From: Symbiodinium sp. CCMP2592
Taxonomy: Eukaryota > Sar > Dinophyceae > Suessiales > Symbiodiniaceae
Direction of reading: 5' to 3'
Length of the DNA stretch: 64,000 bases
Assembly (NCBI GenBank): GCA_905221615.1
Contig: CAJNDT010001001.1
Span: forward strand, 1,046,359 to 1,110,358
The notes beneath the pieces were generated by a model. The model was not told where the DNA came from. It saw only the letters and a program-made list of their open reading frames with translations, and did not search any database. Positions 1 to 12,047 of this stretch are shown here, one piece after another. Numbering within the stretch: position 1 is the first letter of the stretch; each line of letters starts with the position of its first letter. A program made the position numbers and the translations under genes.

Positions 1-1226
1 CAAGGGTCAATTTCCGTAATGGTAGTGTAAAGGGAACTTCGTGGTTTTGGATTATAGTAAGGTCTTGCATGGGGTTGACCTTTCGGAGCACCGTTCAGGT
101 TGCTTTTCTGGGGTCTTCACAAAAAAGGCTTTCCTTTTCACAGCCTTCCAAACAAGCAATACGCTAAACCCTATAAGCCCGAACCCCCTAGATCCTAAGC
201 GCCTTCAACAGTCGAGTTCAACAACGACCCAAGATCATTAGTAATTAGGAGATATGCTAAGTGGCTTAGGGTTTGGGGGTTTACGGAGGTAGCCTGAAAT
301 TTGTGGCTTAAAGTTTAGGTTTGAAGTTGAGAGCTTAGATCTAGCAACTTGCAGCCCTCAATGCCAAACCTTGAACCTGAAAACTTTAGCTTAGCCCTCA
401 TGCCCTAAACTTTAAAGCCAAATCCCTAAGCTTTAAAGTCTAAGCCCTGGCCTCTCAGACCTTTCGGGGCACTAAAGAAGAGGAGCTCAAAAAAAAAGTC
501 TAAGCCCGACCTAAATCCCGAAGTGGAAGCCTTCCGCTCTGGCATGGAAGGCTTGATTTGGGACAGCTCCTTCAACAGTCGGGCCATCACCTTCTACCAG
601 GCGCCCCATCGTGATTAGGGTTTCGGGGTTGGGGTGTTGGGGTGAAGCTTTAATCTTGGTTTGAGGTAGCTTTTGTAGATTGTAGAGCTCCGTAACAGTA
701 AGGGCACTATACCCATGAATCCCTATATGGTCTAAGAATTGAACCTTAAACGTTTAATTAGGGCTCATTCCGTGTTTTAAGAGTGACAGCCTTACGTGTA
801 GGTTTTGAGCCCGCGTGGACAATGAATTCATCGCTAGTTGGCCGTCGATCGAACTTGACGCGCTATCTGCGTCGGCTTTGGAAGTTCTTGGGATGTAGCG
901 TTGACTGGGGTGGGCGGAGGTTGGCGATCTAGGTTGGCGTTTGGACTTTGGGATGTCGGTTCCGAGGTCGGCTCCCGGGTTGGGATCGAGGAGAGAAGCA
1001 AAAACGAGGGACTTCAAAGATCGCGTGGCTGATCTACACAATACTACAACATGTATACACTCCCAAATTCGCTTTGCAGGAGTTGGTCGAGGACGGGACC
1101 AAGGAGACCGCAGTCGAGGGCTTGAGGGTTTGGCGCGTTGGCTTGGGGTCTTACAAAGGTTTGAAGCCTTGGGTTTTGGGCTTGTACATGCTTGGTTGGG
1201 ACTAGGCGGTGGCCCTTAACTCAGGG

Positions 1227-1304
1227 GCCTCAAAAGGTAGGATGAAGGTAGGTGGGGTAATCAGTCATCCCAAGTAAGGGTACCTTCATCCCACCTTCTG
1301 AGGC
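1227..1304. repeat. Palindromic element, family A
   Basis: Imperfect inverted repeat: the left arm begins GCCTCAAAAGGTAGGATGAA and the right arm ends with its near-complement, CTTCATCCCACCTTCTGAGGC. The loop is about 30 bp. A relative with the same arms lies at 3736-3840. MITE-like: short, no coding capacity. Confidence 0.75.
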
Positions 1305-1619
1305 TTCCCGCTAGCATCCTTAATGCAAGCGGCTTATTCACTGTGCTGTGTCGGTGTTGAAACCACCTCCGGTCCACGGGTCAATAAGCACAACCTCAGT
1401 TCACGGGTGTTTCGGCAAGGCTATAATTTTGTGGACCGAACCCTAAAGCCCTAAACCCGAAACCCGCAAACCCCTAAACCCCTGAGGGTTCCTTTACGGG
1501 TGTCTCTAAAGGTTCCCTGACGGGATATTTTGAGGGTTCCTTTACGGGCTCTGAAGCAAACTGGCTCAGCATGCCAAGCTTGTGTGTCTTATGTTGATAT
1601 CAGAGAGAGAGTTGCGGGT

Positions 1620-1717
1620 GACTCCAATGTCCCTTAATTAAGGAATATTCCTTAAATCATATTAGGGATCCTACTATCACTTTAAGGAATATTCCTTACT
1701 TAAGGGATATTGGAGTC
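1620..1717. repeat. Palindromic element, family B
   Basis: The left arm starts GACTCCAATGTCCCTTAA and the right arm ends TTAAGGGATATTGGAGTC. Each arm also contains its own small palindrome, AAGGAATATTCCTT. About 98 bp, noncoding, MITE-like. Confidence 0.75.
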
Positions 1718-2143
1718 TCTGACTTTCGGGTGATGGCCTTGTTGGGGCTTTCGGCCCTGAACGTTTTCTGCGCGGCCCGGAACCCTCAAGCTCCATTTTA
1801 ACCCGAGACCCAAGCATCTTTGCCCCTGAAACACAAACCCGGTTCTTTCCCTATTTCGGACCCCAAACCAACATACCTACGAATATACACCTAATATTTC
1901 CCCTAAACCCTAATATAAGCCCTGCTAAAACCTAGAGGGTTCCTTTTCAGGGGATCTATAGGGTTCCTTTTAGGGGATCCATAGGGTTTCCTTTTGGGGT
2001 CTATGGGGTTCCTTTTAGGGCCCGCGGGGCTTGCAGAACCTAGCCCGAACGGAGGAGACCTTGGCCACCTACGACGCAGAGGCCGCTGGTGTGAGCTTAC
2101 TCGTGGAGCTTGCTTTGTGCGGTGCGGAGTTCGGGTTTAGGTC

Positions 2144-2265
2144 ATAGGAGGCCAAAAGGGGGTTTTCGCCTATGGGGGTTTAGTAGGGATGAGGGTTCCC
2201 ATAACAGGGTTCATATTATGGAATCCCTACCCCAAGAATCTTAAACCCCCCTTTTGGCCTCCCAT
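2144..2265. repeat. Palindromic element, family C
   Basis: The arms ATAGGAGGCCAAAAGGGGG (left) and CCCCCTTTTGGCCTCCCAT (right) are nearly perfect reverse complements, spaced about 85 bp. The interior is telomere-like and also partly self-complementary. Confidence 0.7.
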
Positions 2266-2871
2266 TATTAGGGTTTAGGGTTTAGGGTTTATGAGGTGCC
2301 AGTTTTGTGGGTTTCAGAGTTTGGTGTTTCATGTGTAGGGTTGGTAGGTTTTGCACGGCCAGGTAGTGGCTTTGTGTAGGAACCTGATTAGGAAACCCCG
2401 GCTTTTCATTGGGTGCTTTATAATAGTCCTCGTATTTGGGGATGATATGGCCAGGGTTTCTGAAGCAGGCTCCTATATTGGTAAAGATGCCCCAAACCTT
2501 GAAGCCTAAAACCCTAAAACCCTAAACCCCCCCTGTTTTCGGAAAGCCCCAGATCGTAAAGCCGATGAGGCTAGGAACCGCTTTTCTTTCTGCCTGGCCC
2601 TGAGACCTAACTCGCCAGCGCCTTAAGCTGTGAACTCTGAATCTTCAAAGCTTTGTGTTCTGCTTCAGGTTCCATGATGTTTTAAAGGCCTCCTCAGCCT
2701 TTGCAGCTCTAGTTTGGGGCTGTGCGTTTAGGGATGCAAACATCGGTTTTGAGTGCAGGATTTAAGCTTCATTGAACTTTATTGTTTGTGGTTTCAGCCC
2801 GAACCCCTACAACGAAAGTCTTCCAGGCACCAAAGCAGAAGCGAGATTGCCTATATTGTTGAGATTTGGAG

Positions 2872-2968
2872 GTCCGGGTCTTTCGTTTTGAATCACTGGA
2901 GGACTGGCTGGCCTTCATCCAGGCCTACTTCCAGCAACTCGACCCTGCTAGCAATACTATTCTTCAGG
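2872..2968 (+). other. Coding-like island (candidate exon)
   Basis: Starts after an AG at TTGGAG|G and ends before a GT (CAGG|GTGCC). The 97-nt segment reads in one open frame with balanced, protein-like composition (begins VRVFRFESLEDWL, continues AFIQAYFQQLD) and sits in telomere-like repeat DNA. It ends with one extra base. The next island (4732) opens with two bases before a codon, so the phases agree. Family not recognised. It could be an exon or a captured gene fragment. Confidence 0.35.
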
Positions 2969-3735
2969 GTGCCTTAAAGGGGTTTCTTTATAGAAGGGTT
3001 ACTATAAGGGTCACTACAACGGTTATTATACCGGTTCTATATAATATGCAGGTCGCATGCAATGGTACTATGTGTTATTCTTCCTTGTTATCATCGGAAG
3101 ACATACCTCGCAGTCTTATTTTCATCGTCACATATCGCCATCGAGCACCTGAAGCACCCAAGCTCAGGCTCAGATACCTTACATAAGCCCTACAAACCCT
3201 AATCCCCAGCCCCGAAAGCCCTAAACAGCGCAAGGAAGTGGGGCTTTTTCGGCCTTTGGTCCTGGGATCTCGCGGAAGCCCGGGCCTCAGCGACACTTTG
3301 AAAACCACCCCCCTCCCAAAAAAAAAAAAAAACATAGATTTAGGGTTTAGGGTTTAGGGACACCATGATCCCCTGGGCCATAAACAGGCCCCAATTAAAA
3401 CGGGATACCATGGTCCCTGGCGGCCTAAACCCAAAACACCCCAAATCCTTAGAAGCCCGCAAACAAGCCCCAGTACTTAACCCCTACAACAAAACCTATC
3501 AGATACCCGCTAAACACCCCAAACAACCTCTAACACAGTTTTTGTTGCATCCTTCCAAACCCCCCCAACCCCTGAACCCCTAAACTCTAACCCCCTAAAC
3601 CCTAAATCCCTTAACTCTAAACCCTTAAACCCTAAACCCGAAGCCCTAAACCAAAGCGAGTGCTGAGGCACGGGCCGAGGGCTTTTGCGCTTGGGCTCGC
3701 GTCTTCACGAAACAGAGCCGGCCGCTGCAACTGGG

Positions 3736-3840
3736 CGCTTCAGGTGGGATGAAGGTAGGTCTAGATGTGGTCTTCCCAAATAAGAGTCCGTATATAAGGG
3801 ATCCTTAATCCTACCTACCTTCATCCCACCTTTTGGGGCC
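3736..3840. repeat. Palindromic element, family A copy 2
   Basis: The left arm contains CAGGTGGGATGAAGGTAGG and the right arm CCTACCTTCATCCCACCTT. These are the same arms as the element at 1227-1304 with a different interior, so this is a two-member family in the window. Confidence 0.75.
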
Positions 3841-4731
3841 TCCGATTAAAGGAGCCCTAAACCCTAAACTTCAAGTGAGTAGTGTGAACATGTTGACAGA
3901 CACTGCTGAGATCAGTGCAACTGTCCCTTTTGTGTAAGCCGACTTGCTGGCAGACGAAAAGACACGACACTACACATTAAAAAAAAACTTCAAGTGAGCG
4001 AGGGTTGAGGGTTTAGGGATTCCCGTGAAGGGCTTCTTGCAAGGCCTCCTTTAAGGGAGCGAGGGTTTAGGATTCTAGGCTTTTAGGGTTTTAGGGTTCA
4101 GGGCTTTTTGGGTTCCCTGTAAAGGGCTCCTTTGACGTGTGGGATTTAATTTATGAGCGAGTGAGGGTTTAAGGTTGTAAGGTTTATCGGTTTATTTGGG
4201 CATAGGGTTTAATTTGGGGTATAGGGCTTAAGGCTTAGAGACTCCTGAAAGGTGCTTTGCGGGTTCTTGTTAAGGGTTTCAGGGCTCTTTGGGGTTTCGT
4301 GTCAGAGATTGGGGTTTGACCTTGCCTGTTCGGTTTCTTCAGAGCGGCCTGATAGACGCGAAACGAAGCGGGATTTCAACAGGTGTATGTAAAGATCAGC
4401 GACAAAAACAGGGACAGCTCAGCCCAAAAAGAACCTACCCGGAAGGCCCAAAACCCTGATGCTCTAGCCACCCAGATCATACCCCGAAAAACCGCTACCA
4501 GGGCTTCATTAAGCATACCTTGCATGGTCTTGGTAAATCGAGTTCCTCAACCCGTAAATCCTAAACCCGCATGCTGCAGAAACCCACTACATGGCTATAG
4601 ATACCCTGTAAAGCCTAATCGCAACCACGAAACAACCTCCTTATCACATTTATGTTTCTCGTACCTCCCAAACCCATTCAAAGACACTGATCCTTAATCC
4701 CAAGCCCTATACCCTAAACCCTTTCGTGTAG

Positions 4732-4811
4732 AGCCAAGGCTCATCTCCCTCATCCTCGTCCTCTATGGCAGCGTACTGGACGGCCTCCTACAGTTCGTGC
4801 GCTGTGGGGAG
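4732..4811 (+). other. Coding-like island (candidate exon)
   Basis: Bounded by GTAG| on the left and GAG|GTCCGT on the right. Reads as PRLISLILVLYGSVLDG then LLQFVRCGE, a hydrophobic protein-like segment without stops. Phases are compatible with the islands at 2872-2968 (before) and 7399-7501 (after). No family recognised. Confidence 0.35.
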
Positions 4812-6596
4812 GTCCGTTGGATTTTGGGGGTCCTTGGAGTTACGTAAAAGATCATGGGTCCCTTTCGAAGTCCTCAAAATAGTACGGCACCTTTCTGAGA
4901 TTGGACTTAGTGACTGATATATACTCAGAACGAATGGTTACTTCTAGCCCAGACTAAAGTACTTATAACCTGACTTGCTCAGTCCCATGATCCTCCAAGT
5001 ACGGAGCCCAACAAATCTAGGTTTTGAGGCTCCCGTGTTCGTTTGGATTTCCTTAACATCCCGGGTGTTGGAGGATGGGGTAGGGTTTTGAAGTGTTGTT
5101 AGGGCCCCTTTCAAGGCTTCAGGGTGTAGAGTGCAGGGGGAGGGCTCAAGGTTTGGGGTGTTGAGGCTTCGGCTTTTGTCGGATTATTGTAGGGTGTTTG
5201 GGGTTGAGGTCTCAGGTTTAGGTCTTTGGGTTTTCAGGGCGGCTAGGGCTCAGGATGTGCACTAGTCAGGGATTCGCGAGTTTAGGGCGATGTTTTCTAG
5301 ATGTGTAGTAGCCTAGCTTAACCCTTGAATCGTGAACCGTGAACTTTGGCCCTAACCTCCAGCCTAATCCAGGGAATAGAGCTTGCGACTTCAGAAGGTT
5401 TCTGAGCAAAGCATACACGGGACGGAAGAAGACGCCTGCCTTAATCCTGGGAGTTTCCTAGGGGTATGGGTTTGAGGTTTAGGATGAAGGTTTTAAAGGG
5501 CCAACACCCCTGAACCATCCTAAGACCCTCAAGCATAAGCCCCTAAAGCCCCCAAACCCCAAAGCACCGCTGGGCACTGGAGGTCCCCGACGAAGATGTT
5601 CGCCGGAGCCTCTATGCTCAAGAGGCCGGGATAGAATGATTTGCAGTCTGCAGTGGTCTTCTGTAGAGGGCAGTATAGGGTTATGGGTTTCATGTTTTAA
5701 TATTTATGGTTTGGGCTTAGGGTGCAATAAAAAAGTCCAACCGTAAGAGGCCTCGTGAAAAATCCTGCAAAAGCACCTTCAACTTCTTTTGGGCCACCCA
5801 AGGCGGCAAAAGCTGAAATCCATGCCCAGCCCAAGAAGTGCTGAGCCCTTTTCCAATTTTTGGGGCTTCTACTGTATACTACACAGACCCTAAACCCACC
5901 TGAAGCCCTAAACCTAAGTCAACCTACGCCTGCCCCAGGTGGAGTGCCAAAACTGGGACACGCACCTCGCCAGGCTTTCCGCGGCCACTGCTGCATGCTG
6001 GCTTTTCGGTGTTCCGATGGCTCCTGGATCCCAATTTAGACGTCTGAAGGGTTTAGGGTTCAGGGTTGTTCAAGGTTTCTCAGGGATTTGAGATTTCTTA
6101 GTTTTTCGTCAGGGTTTCTTAAGCTTCATCTGGTGTCTCAGGGTGTTGCTAAGATTTCTCAAGGTTTCTTCGAGTTTTGTGTGGGTTTGCGAGATTTCCT
6201 AATTTGGGATTTTAAGGTTCAGAGATTTAGAGGTTTATGGGGCTTTGGGCTTCATGGGCTTAGGATCAACGACGGTACGATTTATAAAACTTCTTCCGAC
6301 CCTCAGTCGGTAAGACTCAGCGGGTTTAGGGTTTTGGGAAGTCTACCTTTTCAGGACCATGGATGAGAAGCAGGATGTAGCCCTAAAGCCCTACGGTTGA
6401 TGATATAGATCCTTCATTACCTTAAGGACCCTAAACTATGGGAGTTATGGTATATTCCCTATTATGGGTAATGCAGGCTTTGCATCATCAACAGTATGTC
6501 AAGGCGGCCCAAGGCCATCCCCATGCAATTGAGGAACACCTTGAAGCCGCTCAGCGAAGCTTCTGGACCCATTGATGAACCAATTTAGGGTTTAGG

Positions 6597-6966
6597 ATCG
6601 TGGCGTGCGGTAACTTCCAACATAGCCCACAAGGCGACGAAGATTTGAGAACACAGAACGTGGACATGTCAATTCCTCGGGCGATATGCAAGGAAACCGC
6701 ATGGAGACCATCTTGGATCTTGGGAGCAGGTGACATCAGCGCAGCGTTTTCAAACACCTTCTTGGGTGGAAAGGACTTGGTCATGTTGGAACCCCCGGCA
6801 GCGCTGAAACGTCTTGGACTGGTGGCAGAAGGTGTCCAGTATGTCCCGATTCGGGCCATTTATGGTTTGAGACCGTCCCCTTTGGACTGGAGCAAAGATC
6901 GTGGCAGTAAGATTTCCATTCAGGTTTTGACCGATGACCAAGGTCGAAAGATTCGCTGCGTACCCT
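6597..6966 (+). pseudogene. Ty1/copia reverse transcriptase fragment
   Basis: An open 120-codon frame contains the copia RT palm pattern. 'VACGNFQ' lies near the start. 'GAGDISAAFSNTF' corresponds to the DVxxAFLNG motif A region. 'VMLEPP' follows, and then 'AIYGLRPSPLDWSKDR', the YGLKQAPRxWY block of copia elements. The YxDD block and everything after it are missing: the frame ends at RKIRCVP followed by telomere-like DNA. It is an isolated relic, not continuous with the RT-less copia element at 20.8-28 kb. Family assignment is from motif knowledge; the truncation is seen directly. Confidence 0.75.
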
Positions 6967-7199
6967 AAACACGAAACCCCGAACCCTAACCTCGAGGTTC
7001 TTGGTTGCCACCGACAAAAACCGCCATAAACCACATTACAAGAACCGTATGCAGACCCAGTTCAGAACGCCTTACAACCCCAATCACCGCTTCTGTTCAT
7101 TAAGGCCCCTAGATCGACGTGGTCCTTGGCTACCCTTAGCATGCTCCTATATCACCCTCAGACTGACTCGAAAGCCATTACGCAACTCTATGCAACCCT

Positions 7200-7405
7200 G
7201 CAAAGTTCCTTGCTTACCTGCTTCTCTCCCCCCTCAACCCAAACTCCTAAACAAAGAAGGTTCTTGGCTACCTGCTTCTCCCCCCTACGCCCTAAATCCT
7301 AAACAAGCCTTAAAAAGAAGGTTCTTAAATCCTACACCCCCAAACAAGTTTTTGGGCTTCTCTTCCCCCTAAACCCAAATTCCTTAACCCTAAAGAAGGT
7401 TCTCG
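7200..7405 (+). repeat. Repeated acceptor-like segment upstream of an exon-like island
   Basis: Variants of AAGGTTCTTGGCTACCTGCT occur near 7204, 7256 and 7396, with a partial copy near 7318 and a diverged one near 7126. They are separated by C-rich tracts and CCCTAAA-like units. The last copy is the start of the candidate exon at 7399. The array therefore looks like repeated duplication of an exon edge into the preceding intron. Confidence 0.55.
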
Positions 7406-7501
7406 GCTACCTGCTTCATCGCGCACGGAACAATCTCTCCGACGACTTCGAGTTCCCGGTGGAAGTCTCGGTGCTGAGCCTCCCGGAGCAGATTGAACTT
7501 T
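7399..7501 (+). other. Coding-like island (candidate exon)
   Basis: AAGAAG|GTT on the left (AG|G acceptor type) and CTTT|GTAATG on the right. Reads VLGYLLHRARNNLSDD then FEFPVEVSVLSLPEQIEL, a typical soluble-protein composition with no stop. The first bases are repeated several times upstream. Product not recognised. Confidence 0.4.
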
Positions 7502-7502
7502 G

Positions 7503-7700
7503 TAATGTAGGGGCCTTAAGAATTAGACTAGGGTTCCCGTTTAAGGAGTCCTTATAGGGGCTACTATAAGGGATAGGAAAGGGGAACTGTAATGTCGGGG
7601 CCTTTGATAATGATTAGAATGGGGTTTTGGTGTCCCTTATTACAGTTATACCATGATATACCCCCCCACCGGTATTCTAATTATTGAGGCCTCTACATTA
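7503..7700. repeat. Palindromic element, family D (composite)
   Basis: TAATGTAGGGGCCTTAAGAA at the left end, a second internal copy at about 7592 (TAATGTCGGGGCCTTTGATA), and the complementary arm TTATTGAGGCCTCTACATTA at the right end. It looks like one palindromic element nested in another. Related arms recur at 16608-16717 and, more loosely, at 17381-17550. Confidence 0.6.
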
Positions 7701-7711
7701 GGAGCCTAGAG

Positions 7712-7851
7712 TCAGTCGCCGCATGTGTTTATGATGCAAGCAATCGTGGCTACAAGGCCCAACATTTCCACATCATCACCGCTGCTGTTTTCACCGGCGA
7801 CACTATCGCCGGCATTTCTTTGTTTGTGATCCCTGACTATGTTCCCCCGGA
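7712..7851 (+). other. Coding-like island (candidate exon)
   Basis: The frame from TAGAG| reads SVAACVYDASNRGYKAQHF, then HIITAAVFTGDTIAGISLF, then VIPDYVPPEM before degrading. It is one of the most protein-like stretches in the left 20 kb. A GT (GAAAT|GTCCCC) could be the donor. No family recognised. If spliced directly to 7399-7501 with the nearest AGs the phase does not work, so another exon or boundary would be needed. Confidence 0.35.
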
Positions 7852-10128
7852 AATGTCCCCAAGCAAAAAACACACATCACCGAAACTCGTCGCGCAAAAA
7901 GCCCTGCAAACCCTATAAGCCCCGCAGTAAGCCCCGACTCCAAAATCCAATCCTGCAAGTGGAGTCCTTGCATTAGGGCCCTTATAGTAGAACCGAAACC
8001 CTACACCCTAAACTCCTAAACCGAAAGCTCCTAAACCCTCTAATCCTAAACTCCCAAACCCCAAACCCTAAACCCTAAACCGAAAACCCCTAAGCTCCAA
8101 ACCCTTACACTCTAATCTCCAAGACCAAAACCCAAAAAACCCTAAGTTCAAACCCCCATAGCTTCCCGAGCCATCCGTCCGCCCAGAACCAATGAAGAGA
8201 TACTGTAAGGCCAAGGATTTAGGGCTTTGGGTTCACGGCTCAGTCTTGGGCATCGGTAAGGCGTTTAGGATTTAGAGGTTTACTAGGGTTTAGGAGTTTT
8301 TGGTTTAGGTCTTTATATCATTCTAATGCTACAGTTTTTAGCAGTACTACAATAACCCTGTAATAGTTCTAAGCTCTACACCCCAAGAGCTCTGAACCCT
8401 AAACCCCAAACCCCACGTCCTAAACCCTTGATGGGTTGAGGCTTCGGCTACCGACTGGGTTGCTGGGGATGGGAGCGCCTTGGCTTTTAGTTCCGTTTAT
8501 GGGGGGGCTTATGGTTTAGGGGTTTTGGGTTTTAGGATTAAGGGCTTGTGGTGAGCAGGGCAGAATATTGCAGCGTGCGTTTGATTCCGTGAGGGTTTTG
8601 ATTGTAATTTTGTGCTATCGTCTATTGCCTTTTTTTGGGGAGGGGTGCCTGCAGCGACGTGTCGCCGAAGTTGCTTGAGCAGGATAAGGTCTGAAGGCAT
8701 CGTGGTGCTTTGATGGTAAAGCTTGAGCCCCAGGAGCCCCCTAAAACCGTGAGTTAAGGATTCCACTATAGTTCAAGGTCGATTCCATCAATAAAGATTG
8801 CTTGGGCCTGCTATCACCCCCCCAGCCCCCCGAAACCACTAAATCCCAAATCCTGAACCTCAAAGCCCCAAGCCATGCAACACCCTGAAACCTTGTTTTA
8901 GGGTTCAGGTTCCCTTATAAGCCCCTTTAACCCAAAAAGGGCATCCTTTTTATTCCTAGGTTACTCCTAAATCTAGAATTAGCCAATACCCAACCCCCGA
9001 GTGAGCTCTTCGCTAACTTTGAATGCCCCGTGAGGGAACACACAGCCAGCCATAAGAGAGTGCCAAAAAATCCTGTTCCACGCACGTTTAAACTCTTCAG
9101 TCGGAAAGCCAAAACTCTTTATAGAGCCTAAGCCCTTAAGCCGAAATTCCTTATCGACCCCTCAAGAACACACAAAAACTAGTCAGGGAGCCTCTGGATC
9201 AACCCTAAACCGAATCCTTGCTGAGGAGCTACCTTTTCCTGCTTAAGGGCTTTGTCATTTCTGGGAACCACCTGCTGAGCCCAACGCCCTCAGGCAGCAA
9301 CATGCGGGATGTCGTGTAGGCTTTAGGGTTCAGAGGGTTTTAGGATTTGAGCTCAGGGTTTTAGCGTGTAAGGTTTGCAGTGTTTAAGGTTTGGGGACAC
9401 ACTCTTCGATTTAGCCTTCATGAACGGTTTGACTCATATGAACGTTTAAGGTATACTCATGTGAATGGTAGCTCACCTGAAACGTATCGCGTTTTGTGAT
9501 GGAGAGCTTGGGGTTTAGGGCTTTGGACTTTAGGGTTTGAGGAGCTTTGGAGGTGTGGGCTTGGGGGCCTCAGAGTTAATCAGTCGGGGTCTTAGACTCA
9601 AGGTTTAGGAGGCTTAGGGTTAAGGGTTTCAGGTTCAGAGTGCAGGGTGCCGGGTGTGGGGTTTGGCAAAAAGGCCCAGAATCTAATTCCCGATCCTTCA
9701 TGGTGGTTGGGGCTTGGTAGGCGTTGAGGGCAGTTTGCAGTTTGCCTTATTTAGGCCTGAGAGGATCTTTAACGTCTAAAATCCCCAACCCTTCATGCTT
9801 TAAGTGTTCCTGTGAAAGCATTACAATGGTTTCTGTAAGGGTTCGGGTTTGTAGGGTTTGACAGAAGACCTTTGTAGGGCTTGGCTGAAGACCGCAGACT
9901 GCAAGCCTTCAATGGCCTTGCGCAGGGTACCGTTAAGCAGAGCACCCCAAACTCCAGACCATAAGCCCCAAACCCCAGACCCTTCAACCAAGCAGTTCTT
10001 GCAAAAATTCAGCACGATGTACTCGACACGACCGTGTCACAAGATACTGTCGCTTGGACGGCAGACTCTAAAGAAGCTTAAAGCAGCCTAAATCCTAAAC
10101 ACGAAGCCCACGCGCCTGCAGATCTTAG

Positions 10129-10186
10129 GAACCGGAGCAGTTTCCTCTTCCTTCTGGCCGTGATTCATGGCCCCTCATGCAGAACG
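10129..10186 (+). other. Coding-like island (candidate exon)
   Basis: TCTTAG|G acceptor-type left edge and ACG|GTGATA right edge enclose 58 nt reading NRSSFLFLLAVIHGPSCRT. Short, but with both splice-type boundaries. Product unknown. Confidence 0.3.
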
Positions 10187-10593
10187 GTGATAGAAGGGCG
10201 TCATCGCCGGGATTAGGATTCAGAGGTTCAGAGTTTTGGGTTTTTTGGCTAATGCTGCTGGGTTCAAGCTTCGGTTCAAGTCCGGTTTGTGGTTGGTTTT
10301 GTAGGGCTTGCAGAGTTTCAGACTGTAAAGCCGCCACTTTTACAGTTCAGAGCCAACAGCCACCTGCGCCGCCAGCACTGCAAAACGCCACTGTCCCCCA
10401 AAACGAGGGCTGAGGTTTTCGGGGTTTGGAGCTTGGCAAATGTCGGCCTTGCCTGGATTTCTGCATCGAATTCCTGGCAGGTCTTGCTGGGGGCGGCTTC
10501 TTAAGACATATTCTACAAACTCCGCGATCTTGGCATCGACGGATCCCTAAACCCTAAACCTTGTGGTTTGGGGCTTTAGGGCTTGGGGTTTAG

Positions 10594-10786
10594 ACGACGA
10601 GCCCCTTGTTATGTACCAGGCCGTGGCCTCGCTCAGATCGTATGCCTCGATCAAAGCTCATGGCAACGGTACTCGAGTACAGAGGTATCACATTTTTCGC
10701 CCAAAGCTCACCGAAACCTGGGTGCAAGAGCCATGGGAGAAGGAGTCAGATTTGCACCTGACAGCTCCCCAGGCAAAAATGGCTTG
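10594..10786 (+). other. Coding-like island
   Basis: About 190 nt with two long overlapping open frames. One begins DEPLVMYQAVASLRSYASIK, and the other carries AHRNLGARAMGEGVRF further right. Telomere-like repeats flank it. Which frame is used, and whether there is a frameshift between them, cannot be decided by eye. Confidence 0.3.
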
Positions 10787-11139
10787 AGCCTGTCTGATGA
10801 CCTTAACCCCCAATTAAAGAAACCTTATAGAACCCTTAACGCAATCCTTCTAGATCGATTCAACGTACGATTCTGAACTTCCGCCTTTGCTCTGACATCC
10901 CACTGTGTCTTCTCTTACGGTTGTTAGACCCTAAGCCTTAAAGCCCTAAACTCCCCTGAAGCCCTAAATCCCTAAACCCTAAACCCCTAAGCCTCCCATA
11001 TGCACTAAAACCGTAAGCCCTAACCCCCGCCAAACCCCCCTTAGCCAACTCCCTAGCAAGCCCTAAACCCTAATACCTGATACCCTATTACCTTTCATAT
11101 GCTAATATCCTCATACCCTAAACCTAATACCCTAACCCT

Positions 11140-11320
11140 AAGCGCTGCATCTCTACAGTGCGCTTCCAGGAAACCTCTATTTCACCTCTACAATGGGCCT
11201 CGAGGAAGAAGCGGTTTCACCTTTTACAGCGCGCTTCCAAGAAGTTTCGGTTTCACCTTTTCCAGGCTTCGGTTTCACCTCTACAGTGGGCCTTCAGGAA
11301 GCTTGGGTTTCACCTTTCTT
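11140..11320 (+). repeat. Imperfect tandem repeat with TTTCACCT core
   Basis: TTTCACC occurs at about 11180, 11214, 11250, 11272 and 11308, each followed or preceded by variants of TACAGTGGGCCTTCAGGAAG. Related GGATTCAC words recur at 12180-12420. No coding function seen. Confidence 0.55.
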
Positions 11321-11756
11321 GTTTCGGCTGACACCATGAGTAAGCGCATGTGTACATCCGAAGTCATCTCCAGCGAGAAGTCGGCAACTACATAGCAGAG
11401 CACAGTGGAAACATGTCTGTTGTACTGTGTGAGCTCCCCGGCTTTGTTTGTTCCGCCTGGATCTCAATCCGAAACTAGCCTGCAGACGACCTTGGCTTAG
11501 AGCTTATCCATGTGCCAAAGTGTGCCACTGCCCGGACTCTTTGCTGGGCGAAGACCCGGAGAGCGCGTCAGAACAGCCCACCTTCCTCTGCCGCTGCCTT
11601 GTTTCTTGTATACCGATAAAGGACTGTGCTTCGCCGAGCTTACAGGTGAGCAGTGCGCTGAACAGCGCGGTTGGGCGGTCGAAGTACCGGCCGCCGCTAC
11701 CGAGGAGCCTACCTTAAAGTGCACATTACGGTATATTTAATTCAATCCACGTCCAG

Positions 11757-11900
11757 GGGAACCTCAGCGATTTGGACGACTTTCAGGACTGCAGCGAGCT
11801 GGAAGACGAGCAGGACGCAAGAACCATCACGCCGTATCCGTTCCTCTGCATGCATGTCGAAACAGGAGTCCATTTGCTGCGAGGCACCGGATCCGAAAAC
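11757..11900 (+). other. Coding-like island (candidate exon)
   Basis: Starts at GTCCAG|GGG. The frame reads GNLSDLDDFQDCSELEDEQD then ARTITPYPFLCMHVETGVH, acidic then hydrophobic, before a TGA near 11900. It overlaps or abuts the next island, which is in another frame, so a short intron or a frameshift separates them. Product unknown. Confidence 0.4.
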
Positions 11901-11907
11901 TGACCAG

Positions 11908-12047
11908 GCCCCAGCAAGTGACTGCCTCGCGTGCCCTTGTCAACATAAGCCTGGCTCTAAGGTTGACCCGCGCGTTGAGGCGCCGAAGTGCGACTGGCAC
12001 ATTCCAGACAACAAGTTCTGGGGCATTCACAGTCGCGTCTTTGCCCT
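11908..12047 (+). other. Coding-like island (candidate exon, Cys-containing)
   Basis: Bounded by ACCAG|GCC and a strong donor-type CCCT|GTGAGA. The 140 nt read APASDCLACPCQHKPGSK, VDPRVEAPKCDWHIPDNKF and WGIHSRVFA. The CxxCxC cluster and the WHIPDNKFWG stretch look like real protein. Among the left-region islands this has the best pair of boundaries. Family not recognised. Confidence 0.45.
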
